NCBI GenBank assembly: GCA_964523165.1
Contig: CAZFXZ010000039.1
Location: forward strand, 1 to 5,869
Source of the DNA: CAZFXZ01 sp964523165
GTDB taxonomy: Bacteria; Patescibacteriota; Patescibacteriia; JACRDY01
Reading direction: 5' to 3'
Length of the DNA stretch: 5,869 nucleotides
Made by a program: the position numbers and the translations under genes. The notes under the pieces were generated by a model that saw only the letters and a list, made by a program, of their open reading frames with translations, was not told where the DNA came from and searched no databases. Position 1 is the first letter of the stretch. Each line of letters starts with the position of its first letter. Shown here piece after piece: positions 1-4,619 of this stretch.

Positions 1-3
1 CCG

Positions 4-48
4 TATGACATTTGATGTTCGCCGACAAGGCGGACGACAAATGTCATA
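4..48. repeat. Long imperfect hairpin (inverted repeat) at the left edge
   Basis: An 11-base perfect inverted repeat (4-14 TATGACATTTG, 38-48 CAAATGTCATA) encloses a second stem, 17-23 with 29-35, that has one G-T wobble; the apical loop is GACAA. An A-A mismatch and a T-G wobble separate the two stems, so almost the whole 45 bases fold into one rod. There is no T-run on either side, so it does not look like an ordinary intrinsic terminator. It could be the 3' hairpin of a gene lying left of the window, or a small dispersed palindromic repeat. The pairing is seen directly; the role is unknown. Confidence 0.7.
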
Positions 49-64
49 TAGATAGAGGGGATGA

Positions 65-100
65 GAAGGGCGCGCTAGCGCCCCGGGACCGAATCCCTTC
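65..100. repeat. GC-rich palindrome inside a larger stem
   Basis: GAAGGG (65-70) can pair with CCCTTC (95-100). Alternatively GGGCGC (68-73) pairs with GCGCCC (78-83) around a GCTA loop, centred on the palindrome GCGCTAGCGC. The two folds compete for 68-70. Only three T follow on the plus strand, so terminator function is weak at best. A tRNA-like T-arm was considered here and rejected. No function can be assigned. Confidence 0.45.
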
Positions 101-123
101 TTTAACCTAGTCTGTAAAAAATT

Positions 124-150
124 AAAAAAACCTCCGATTGCAAACGGGGG
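124..150 (-). terminator. Intrinsic terminator of the winged-helix gene
   Basis: Read on the minus strand, CCCCCG (150-145) pairs with CGGAGG (136-131) with one C-A mismatch around an eight-base loop. Seven T follow (130-124), then more AT-rich sequence. It starts 13 bases after the TAA of the minus-strand gene ending at 164 and ends that transcript. Confidence 0.8.
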
Positions 151-163
151 CTTAGAAGCGTCT

Positions 164-463
164 TTACATGCGACGCATAGTCATATTGAATTCTGTCAGA
201 GCTCTGCTGGTGAGGTGTATGTTTTCACCTCGTCTTTCCAGCAGTCCGTGATCAACCATGTGGTCGATGGCGCTCGCACAGTCCTGCGGGGCGATTCCTT
301 GTTCTTGCAGGACCGTCTCGAAGTTGTCCGAACTGAACGGGAAGGTCGTCCCGTCAGCGACACCCTTGTTTTCGGTCGCGGCGTTCACGAACCTTTGCAA
401 ATTGTAGATCAGTCCAAAAACGTCAGGATCACGACGGGAAGCCGAGCTTTGAATCGCGGTCAT
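164..463 (-). CDS. Small winged-helix-like protein, 99 aa (function unknown)
   Basis: I do not recognise a named family. The C-terminal third (about residues 57-89) reads like a winged helix: a helix with AIDHMVDHGLLERR (65-78), then a short turn and beta strand (GENIHLTS, 79-86) and a closing helix. This resembles small DNA-binding or MarR/PadR-style domains, but the N-terminal half (helix around 12-31, then a Phe/Ser-rich stretch) gives no further clue. The start is ATG at 463, because a perfect GGAGG (473-469) sits five bases upstream; an in-frame TTG at 475 would lie upstream of that site. A promoter (490-518) and a terminator (131-150) make it a complete single-gene unit on the minus strand, divergent from the 39-residue gene. 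Five of its seven leucines are CTG and none is TTA, unlike the neighbouring core genes. The reading frame is well supported; the winged-helix call is tentative. Confidence 0.75.
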   Translation of the reverse strand: MTAIQSSASRRDPDVFGLIYNLQRFVNAATENKGVADGTTFPFSSDNFETVLQEQGIAPQDCASAIDHMVDHGLLERRGENIHLTSRALTEFNMTMRRM

Positions 464-489
464 AACAGCCTCCAATTTGAGTTGTTGGG

Positions 490-518
490 ATGTTATTATA
501 GATTATTTAAAGTGTCAA
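490..518 (-). promoter_or_regulatory. Sigma-70-type promoter of the winged-helix gene
   Basis: On the minus strand a perfect TTGACA (518-513) is followed 17 bases later by TAACAT (495-490), four of six matches to the -10 consensus. A perfect TATAAT (500-495) also overlaps this site but lies only 12 bases from the TTGACA, so the -10 element is ambiguous. The start of transcription would fall roughly 10-15 bases before the GGAGG. Confidence 0.6.
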
Positions 519-565
519 TGTTGTTGGGGTTTTGTTTGGGCCGTGATTTATATTCTACTTTCAAC

Positions 566-594
566 TTGATTTTTTTGTAAATAAATATTACGTT
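566..594 (+). promoter_or_regulatory. Weak candidate promoter of the 39-aa gene
   Basis: TTGATT (566-571) lies 17 bases before TACGTT (589-594), with a very AT-rich spacer. The -10 match is poor; TAAGAT at 594-599 is an alternative with non-standard spacing. The region between the two divergent small genes (464-623) is AT-rich and must hold both promoters, but this one is weakly defined. Confidence 0.3.
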
Positions 595-623
595 AAGATC
601 AACGTTCCAATGGAGGTGCGTCG

Positions 624-743
624 ATGTGGCGAGTGGTTTGGGATGATTTCCGAATCGCCTACAAGGATGGCGAAACGTGGGCCCGTCTGATCGCCGGCTC
701 ACCCTGGCTGATCATTCTGATCGTTTTCATTCTGGCGCGCTAG
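624..743 (+). CDS. Single-span membrane microprotein, 39 aa (function unknown)
   Basis: A 39-codon gene starting at ATG 624 and ending at TAG 741-743. Support for it being real: a perfect GGAGG (612-616) seven bases before the ATG, and an intrinsic terminator whose stem begins at the last base of the stop codon. The protein has a charged N-terminal half (W2, R3, W6, D7, D8, R10, K14, D15, E17, R21) and a hydrophobic C-terminal segment (residues about 22-38, PWLIILIVFILA). It ends in a single Arg, so it is predicted to be a tail-anchored or single-span inner-membrane peptide. All four leucines are CTG. It belongs to the same CTG-rich, Shine-Dalgarno-bearing class as the genes at 164-463 and 4220-4519. 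It matches no small-protein family I know. Standard minimum-length gene calling could easily skip it. Confidence 0.75.
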   Translation: MWRVVWDDFRIAYKDGETWARLIAGSPWLIILIVFILAR

Positions 744-767
744 AGGGGCAACAGCACCCTCTTTTTT
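743..767 (+). terminator. Intrinsic terminator of the 39-aa gene
   Basis: GAGGG (743-747) pairs with CCCTC (757-761), extended by GC/GC (748-749 with 754-755) with one bulged A and an AACA loop. Six T follow (762-767). The stem starts within the TAG stop codon. Confidence 0.88.
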
Positions 768-784
768 ATACTATTGTCGTTGGT

Positions 785-813
785 CTGTCATCACGGTATG
801 ATAAGATTATAAT
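785..813 (+). promoter_or_regulatory. Promoter of the YdeI/OmpD-like gene; predicts a near-leaderless mRNA
   Basis: CTGTCA (785-790) lies 17 bases before a perfect TATAAT (808-813). Transcription would begin near 820, only about five bases before the ATG at 825. The sequence between the box and the ATG has no Shine-Dalgarno. Confidence 0.65.
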
Positions 814-824
814 TTTTCAATAAT

Positions 825-1073
825 ATGTCAGCTAAACTTTTTTCCGCTCCCGCTCACTCTATCCCCGCCGATCTCCGCCAAGCTTTAACTTCTAGCTCTA
901 AAATTATTGAAGCTTGGAATGATCTAACGCCGTTAGCGCGTAACGAGTGGATTTGTTGGACGACGTCGGTCAAAAAACCGCAAACCAGACAACAGCATGT
1001 CGCGCGAGTTTGTGCTGATTTATTAAAAGGTAAACGTCGGCCGTGTTGTTGGGCCGGCTGTCCACATCGCTAA
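825..1073 (+). CDS. YdeI/OmpD-associated family protein, 82 aa
   Basis: The product resembles the small C-terminal domain of the YdeI/OmpD-associated ('bacteriocin-protection') family. It has PADLRQAL (14-21), then a helix with AWNDLTPLARNEWICW (30-45), a basic KKPQTRQQHVARV stretch (50-62), and a C-terminal DLLKGKRRPCCWAGCPHR. The order 'P-DLR-AL / LTP-AR-E / KKP-TR / GK' is the family signature. The ending with three cysteines (CCWAGC, about residues 74-79) and a final His-Arg looks metal-binding, but that is inference. The biochemical role of the family is poorly known; the names come from stress and bacteriocin-resistance phenotypes in enterobacteria. The ATG at 825 has no Shine-Dalgarno and follows a TATAAT box by 11 bases, suggesting leaderless initiation. 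The family call is good; the function is open. Confidence 0.75.
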   Translation: MSAKLFSAPAHSIPADLRQALTSSSKIIEAWNDLTPLARNEWICWTTSVKKPQTRQQHVARVCADLLKGKRRPCCWAGCPHR

Positions 1074-1074
1074 A

Positions 1075-1110
1075 ATTTTAAGAAAGAAAAATCATTGATT
1101 TTCTTAAAAT
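1075..1110. repeat. AT-rich hairpin after the YdeI/OmpD-like gene
   Basis: An 11-base perfect inverted repeat, ATTTTAAGAAA (1075-1085) and TTTCTTAAAAT (1100-1110), begins two bases after the TAA stop. The loop is 14 bases; GAAAA...TC and GATTTTC inside it offer an alternative, slipped pairing. There is no GC-rich stem or clean T-run, so it is at most a weak terminator or an mRNA 3'-end stabiliser. Confidence 0.55.
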
Positions 1111-1186
1111 TACAGCAAAAAACAACTTTTACTAGACGAAAGGGTGATATTGGTTTAGGCTAAAAACAGGGTAATCGGCCAATTTT

Positions 1187-1205
1187 ACTCTTTAAGAGTG
1201 GAGGG
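1187..1205 (+). promoter_or_regulatory. Perfect palindrome and purine-rich stretch before the glycerophosphotransferase-like gene
   Basis: ACTCTTTAAGAGT (1187-1199) is a perfect 6-1-6 palindrome and is followed directly by GGAGGG (1200-1205). The GGAGGG is 13 bases from the ATG at 1219, too far for a classical Shine-Dalgarno; GAGG at 1211-1214, four bases from the ATG, is closer than ideal. The palindrome could be an operator or a small hairpin that affects access to the ribosome site. I could not find a convincing promoter in 1111-1186; TTGGTT (1150-1155) with TAATCG (1172-1177) is weak. Confidence 0.35.
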
Positions 1206-1218
1206 CAACCGAGGATGT

Positions 1219-2187
1219 ATGTCTGAAGTTTGCCATCTCTTTGTCTGCCAAAATTGGCATGTCTTCAACGACATGTTCCCTTTTTTTGAAAACTTACCGC
1301 GAGAACATAAATATTTTTTTACCGACGTTGGTTGTTGTGATGGGCCGGGAATTTACCGTTTAAGCGAATTAAAAAATTTTGTCCCGCCGACCGATCGCGG
1401 CATTGTTTATTTTTCTTTGACCGGTCATTTGGTTGAACATAATCTTTTAAAAATTTTTCGTCACAAAAAAGTCGTCCGCGTTTTTCACGGTTTGATCCGA
1501 GAGTGGGCCGCTGTTTTGCAAAAACCTTTACCCGACGTTGATGTGGTTTTAGCCGCTTCGCTTTTGGATTATGATTTGTGGCAAAAAATCAGGCCAGACG
1601 TCCGGGTGGAAATAGTTGGTTGGCCCAAAGCTGAACGGTGTTTGGCTGGAGGTCTGGGCCAACCAGTACCCAATTCTATTTTTGCCGGCTCTAACTGGTC
1701 TGTTGATCGTAGCGCTTTTCAATATTGTCCCGACATTGCCAGACTAAAAAACCGTTGCATCACTTTTAGCTTGCATCCCAATTTGGTCGATCGCTCTAGG
1801 CCCTTGCCACGCCGCGTGGAAAAACCAGTCGTTGATCGGTCTGTAAAAATTTTGAAAAAAGCCGGTGTTTGTTTTACCGATCCGCGCTATGGCGTTTTAC
1901 CTTATATGATAAATTCTCAAATTATGTTGGGTGTCGAGTCTTCAGCGTCTTTTGAGTGGTTGCTGTTTGACCGGCCGATAGTATTTTTAAAATCTTCGCC
2001 TTATTTGAAGCATGGATTAACTGTCGGTAAATACTCTTTAAAAAAAACCATTGACATTGCGTTAACTAAAGATCCGTATAAAAATTTACGACAAGATTTT
2101 CGCCAAAAAATCATTAGTCATTTGGACGGTCAATGCGACGAACGTTTTTTGGCTGTCGTCGAAGATTTGGAATCGGCTTTGACATAG
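1219..2187 (+). CDS. CDP-glycerol glycerophosphotransferase-family (TagB/TagF-like) protein, 322 aa
   Basis: The protein shows the spaced motifs of the GT-B-fold family that adds glycerol phosphate or similar polyol phosphates to wall or surface polymers. VFHGL (88-92) corresponds to the family's 'TWHG' segment, IVGWPKAE (132-139) to 'GYPRND', SLHPNL (184-189) to the 'LHP' motif with its catalytic-type histidine. The stretch SQIMLGVESSASFEWLLFD (233-251) followed by RPIVF corresponds to the C-terminal 'ADxLITDYSSxxFDxxLLDKPIIF' block. The domain is about the usual size but has no N-terminal glycosyltransferase domain or membrane segment. Substitutions in the first and last motifs (Gly-Val-Glu in place of Thr-Asp-Tyr before the Ser-Ser) suggest an altered substrate, so CDP-glycerol is not assured. 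ATG 1219 is preferred over the in-frame GTG at 1198 because GAGG precedes it. No other envelope-polymer genes are nearby. TTG/TTA codon use matches the core genes. Confidence 0.62.
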   Translation: MSEVCHLFVCQNWHVFNDMFPFFENLPREHKYFFTDVGCCDGPGIYRLSELKNFVPPTDRGIVYFSLTGHLVEHNLLKIFRHKKVVRVFHGLIREWAAVLQKPLPDVDVVLAASLLDYDLWQKIRPDVRVEIVGWPKAERCLAGGLGQPVPNSIFAGSNWSVDRSAFQYCPDIARLKNRCITFSLHPNLVDRSRPLPRRVEKPVVDRSVKILKKAGVCFTDPRYGVLPYMINSQIMLGVESSASFEWLLFDRPIVFLKSSPYLKHGLTVGKYSLKKTIDIALTKDPYKNLRQDFRQKIISHLDGQCDERFLAVVEDLESALT

Positions 2188-2188
2188 T

Positions 2189-2218
2189 TTGCTATTTTAT
2201 CGCAAAACAAGCTATAGT
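2189..2218 (+). promoter_or_regulatory. Promoter of the DEAD-box helicase gene; predicts a leaderless mRNA
   Basis: TATAGT (2213-2218) ends eight bases before the ATG at 2227. TTGCTA (2189-2194) lies 18 bases upstream of it. The predicted transcription start (about 2225) nearly coincides with the start codon, and there is no Shine-Dalgarno. The -35 element is weak. Confidence 0.5.
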
Positions 2219-2226
2219 AGCGCCAT

Positions 2227-3515
2227 ATGAATACTCACGATAGTTTTTCTGGCCTTGGCATCGCCCCAAATATCTTGTCTTTATTGACCAAGCTTGGTTT
2301 TGTGACTCCGACTCCCATCCAACATCAAGCTATTCCGGTCATGCTAGAAGGTAAAGACATGATTGGTATCGCTCAAACGGGTACCGGCAAAACTTTGGCT
2401 TTTGGCATCCCGCTGATCCAAAGTGCCGTCAGTCGAAAATTAAAACTGATTGTCTTGCCGACTCGTGAGTTGGCTATCCAAGTCCATGAAGCTTTGCAGC
2501 CATTAGGCCGGCCGTTGGGTGTCTACTCGACGGTTATCATCGGTGGTGAGTCGATGCCCAAACAAATCCGGGAGTTGCGCCGCCGGCCGCAGATCATCAT
2601 TGGTACGCCCGGTCGGATCGTCGATCACTTGCAACAAAAAACTTTATCATTAAGTAACGTTGATGTGGCCGTTTTAGACGAAGCTGATCGGATGCTAGAT
2701 ATGGGATTTGCCCCACAACTGCAAAAGATTTTGGCCGCTTTGCCCACAGCCCGACAGACGGTTTTGTTTTCGGCTACCATGCCGGAAAACATCGTGCGCA
2801 TCGCCAATCAATATATGTCTTTGCCGATTCGCGTAGAAATTGCCACGCCCGGCACGCCGGCCGCCAAAGTCAGCCAAGAATTATTTTTCATCGACAAGCC
2901 TCATAAATTATTATTATTAAAAAAAATCCTTGAACAATATCATGGCTCGGTTTTGATTTTTTCTCGGACCAAGTTTGCTGCCAAAAAAATCGCTTTGGCC
3001 ATCCGCAATTGGGGACAAAATGCCGCCGAAATTCATTCCAATCGTTCACTAGCTCAACGCAAAGAAGCTTTGGCTGGTTTCAAAAGTGGTAAGTATCGGA
3101 TTTTGGTGGCCACTGATATTGCGGCTCGAGGTATCGACGTGGCCGGTATCGAATTAGTTTTGAATTTTGATTTGCCTGATGATTCTTCTGATTATGTTCA
3201 TCGGATTGGGCGCACCGCCCGAGCTGGAGCTGTCGGTCACGCCATCAGCTTTGCCACGCCTGATCAGAAACGTGATGTGGCTGATATTGAAAAACTCATC
3301 AAAGCCGTTTTACCCAAATCAATTCATCCCGACTTGCCGGCCCCGGCCGTGCGTTTGACGACNNNNNNNNNNNNNNNNNNNNNNNNNNNNNNNNNNNNNN
3401 NNNNNNNNNNNNNNNNNNNNNNNNNNNNNNNNNNNNNNNNNNNNNNNNNNNNNNNNNNNNNNCTCGTTCGGCGCGGCCGCAAAATTTTTCTCGTCGATCG
3501 GCTTCTCAGAGATAA
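2227..3515 (+). CDS. DEAD-box ATP-dependent RNA helicase (RhlE/DeaD-like), interrupted by an assembly gap
   Basis: A complete two-lobe DEAD-box helicase core, which unwinds RNA duplexes in ribosome assembly and RNA decay. Motifs in order: Q motif with PTPIQ (28-32), Walker A AQTGTGKT (49-56), PTRELA (78-83), GG (106-107), TPGR (127-130), DEAD (151-154), SAT (182-184), LIFSRTK (243-249), ATDIAARGID (295-304) and HRIGRTARAG (325-334). All catalytic residues are present. After residue 379 the sequence enters 100 N (3363-3462). If those N are counted literally, the frame runs on to a TAG at 3580-3582 with a hydrophobic, implausible end. The frame starting at 3465 instead gives RSARPQNFSRRSASQR and a TAA at 3513-3515, an Arg/Ser/Gln-rich tail typical of these helicases, followed at once by a terminator. 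I therefore place the true end at 3515, which requires a real gap length of 3n+2. The exact family (RhlE, DeaD, CshA) is not settled because the tail is missing. Confidence 0.9.
3363..3462. other. Assembly gap of 100 N (helicase C-terminal tail)
   Basis: Exactly 100 N, the conventional size for a scaffold gap of unknown length. It removes part of the low-complexity, Arg-rich tail of the helicase, which may contain repeats that broke the assembly. No sequence information is available here. Confidence 0.97.
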
Positions 3516-3545
3516 AAAATTCGACTGTTATCCAGCCGGATTTTT
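3515..3545 (+). terminator. Intrinsic terminator of the helicase gene
   Basis: A 13-position stem pairs 3515-3527 with 3533-3545 around a TTATC loop: AAAAATTCG with CGGATTTTT (one G-T wobble), one A-C mismatch, then CTG with CAG. The A-run and T-run at its ends make it potentially bidirectional. It starts at the last base of the TAA at 3513-3515, supporting that stop codon as the real end of the helicase. Confidence 0.72.
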
Positions 3546-3594
3546 AAAATTATTTTATTATATTTTAACTCTTTTATTATAGTTCGCAAAGCTA

Positions 3595-3600
3595 TATAAT
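3595..3600 (+). promoter_or_regulatory. -10 box of the seven-span membrane protein gene; near-leaderless
   Basis: A perfect TATAAT ends 12 bases before the ATG at 3613, placing the transcription start near 3607. The -35 region (about 3571-3578) is only T-rich, without a recognisable hexamer. No Shine-Dalgarno lies between the box and the ATG. Confidence 0.6.
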
Positions 3601-3612
3601 CAAATTACTTTT

Positions 3613-4197
3613 ATGTGGCCTCAGATTGTTATATTTGGTGCGGCGGTAAACTTTTTTGGTTCGATCCCGTATATCATCCACACCATTCAGGGTCGAACTA
3701 AACCAAATCGTGTCTCTTGGTTGTTGTGGTCGATCGCGCCGTTTATCGGCAGTGCGGCTGCTTGGTCGGCCGGTGTGACTTGGGCGGTTTTACCCGTTTT
3801 GATGTCAGGTTTAATGCCCTTGGTGACATTTTTGTCGTCATTTGTTAATCCGCAAGCCTATTGGCAACTGCGACGTTTTGATTATTTGTGCGGATTGTTT
3901 TCTGTTTTAGCTCTAATTTTATGGTGGCTGACCGATCAACCAGTTGTGGCTATATTATTTGCTGTAATTAGTGATTGTCTGGCCGCTATACCGACATTGG
4001 TGAAATCTTGGCGTCATCCCGATACGGAGTCAGGCAGTACCTACGTGGCGGCTTTTATTAATGGCCTAACGGCTTTTGCCGCTATCCAAATTTGGACTTT
4101 TAGCTCTTACGCCTTTCCGATTTATATTGTCATAATGAACTTACTTTTATTTTCGGCCATTTATCGCCGCCGGATTTTTAGCTTTTTTCAAAAATAA
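3613..4197 (+). CDS. Seven-span PQ-loop/SWEET-like integral membrane protein, 194 aa
   Basis: Almost entirely hydrophobic, with seven likely membrane helices at about 4-22, 36-54, 57-77, 90-106, 110-130, 143-163 and 167-184. The N- and C-terminal thirds look like internal repeats. Each has a helix ending in Ile-Pro plus polar residues (IPYIIHTIQGRTKPNRVSW, 18-36; IPTLVKSWRHPDTESGSTY, 126-144) followed by a hydrophobic helix. This 3+1+3 layout with a helix-kinking proline in the first helix of each half resembles PQ-loop/SWEET-type sugar or metabolite carriers. A literal Pro-Gln pair is absent from those positions, so membership is inferred. The charged end RRR (185-187) favours a cytoplasmic C-terminus. 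The gene starts without a Shine-Dalgarno and uses TTG/TTA for most leucines (only 3 of 21 are CTG). It converges on the minus-strand gene at 4220 and shares a terminator with it. The substrate is unknown. Confidence 0.8.
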   Translation: MWPQIVIFGAAVNFFGSIPYIIHTIQGRTKPNRVSWLLWSIAPFIGSAAAWSAGVTWAVLPVLMSGLMPLVTFLSSFVNPQAYWQLRRFDYLCGLFSVLALILWWLTDQPVVAILFAVISDCLAAIPTLVKSWRHPDTESGSTYVAAFINGLTAFAAIQIWTFSSYAFPIYIVIMNLLLFSAIYRRRIFSFFQK

Positions 4198-4221
4198 AAA
4201 ACTCCACGCGAGGGTGAAGTT
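4189..4221 (-). terminator. Terminator between convergent genes, strongest on the minus strand
   Basis: AACTCCAC (4200-4207) pairs with GTGAAGTT (4214-4221), an eight-pair stem with one wobble around a six-base loop. On the minus strand the stem is followed by TTTTATTTTT (4199-4190), a strong T-run. On the plus strand only ATTT follows, so it acts weakly for the membrane-protein gene ending at 4197. The stem overlaps the TAA (4222-4220) of the minus-strand gene. Confidence 0.85.
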
Positions 4222-4519
4222 ATTTGCGGTCGACGGTCTGCGACAGGTAGCAGGCCGTGGCCAGCGCGGCCATTTTCATACCCGCGTCGCCGCTGAACCG
4301 GTAGGAGCTTTCGGCTCTCACCAGCCACTCATCGCACTTGGCGATGGAGAAGGGCGGCGCATTCGGCGTCGAGGCGGTGTCGTCTGCGACCGACGACGAA
4401 GCCGCCAGGGCCTGGTTGGGGGTGAGCGTCGCGACGATCTCCGTGCGCTTGACATGGCGCATGAAGGTTACCGCGGCGATCAGTACCACAATCCCCAGGA
4501 TTGTCGGCACTTTCTTCAT
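4220..4519 (-). CDS. Membrane-anchored exported protein with two cysteines, 99 aa (function unknown)
   Basis: The start is ATG at 4519, with GGAGG (4531-4527) seven bases upstream; an in-frame TTG at 4525 lies inside that spacing and is not chosen. The N-terminus is a signal-anchor: MKK, then a hydrophobic span (about 4-20), followed by basic R21, H22, K24, R25. These flanking basic residues on both sides leave orientation uncertain. Next comes an Ala/Ser/Thr/Pro-rich linker (about 30-56), then a compact helical C-terminal part (57-99) with two cysteines, C62 and C90, that could form a disulfide outside the membrane. No family is recognised. Six of its seven leucines are CTG and most third positions are G or C, in strong contrast to the adjacent membrane-protein gene. 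With its own consensus promoter, Shine-Dalgarno and terminator it is a self-contained unit, like the gene at 164-463, which is also exactly 99 residues. Confidence 0.8.
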   Translation of the reverse strand: MKKVPTILGIVVLIAAVTFMRHVKRTEIVATLTPNQALAASSSVADDTASTPNAPPFSIAKCDEWLVRAESSYRFSGDAGMKMAALATACYLSQTVDRK

Positions 4520-4545
4520 GATCAATCCTCCAAGGTTGATGAAGA

Positions 4546-4574
4546 ATCATACATAACGATTTATATTTTGTCAA
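4546..4574 (-). promoter_or_regulatory. Near-consensus sigma-70 promoter of the 99-aa anchored protein gene
   Basis: On the minus strand TTGACA (4574-4569) is followed after exactly 17 bases by TATGAT (4551-4546), 11 of 12 consensus matches. The start of transcription would be near 4539, giving a leader of about 20 bases that contains the GGAGG. This is the best promoter in the window. Confidence 0.85.
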
Positions 4575-4597
4575 GGGTATTAGCGTAACTGTTTTTT

Positions 4598-4606
4598 TGC
4601 TATAAT
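4598..4606 (+). promoter_or_regulatory. Extended -10 promoter of the metK leader
   Basis: TGCTATAAT is a perfect extended -10 element (TGn before TATAAT). There is no clear -35 hexamer, which is normal for this promoter type. Transcription would start near 4613, just before the riboswitch-like sequence. It is divergent from the promoter at 4546-4574. Confidence 0.75.
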
Positions 4607-4619
4607 CTTTTTACAACCT

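Noticed and set aside
78..100. tRNA-like T-arm (GGGACCGAATCCC)
   Set aside because: The loop is five bases rather than seven, the TTCRA core is missing, and no acceptor, D or anticodon arms can be placed around it.
215..580. Plus-strand open frame of 121 codons
   Set aside because: It lies antisense to the well-supported minus gene (164-463), has no Shine-Dalgarno and runs into the AT-rich promoter region.
496..702. Minus-strand open frame of 68 codons
   Set aside because: It covers the control region and the antisense of the 39-residue gene, with low-complexity Lys/Asn-rich sequence and no start signals.
1215..1226. Three-codon leader ORF (ATG TAT GTC TGA) after GGAGGG
   Set aside because: It has a well-placed GGAGGG nine bases upstream but is too short to separate from chance; noted only as a possible start-site competitor.
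2625..2877. Two minus-strand open frames inside the helicase gene
   Set aside because: The helicase motifs on the plus strand span this region without interruption; these are antisense shadows.
3516..3582. C-terminal extension of the helicase to the TAG at 3580-3582
   Set aside because: It depends on the placeholder gap length, runs through a terminator hairpin and gives a Leu-rich hydrophobic end unlike helicase tails.
4214..4588. Plus-strand open frames opposite the anchored protein gene
   Set aside because: They are shadows of the GC-rich minus gene, Arg/Gly-rich, without ribosome sites, and cross both its terminator and promoter.
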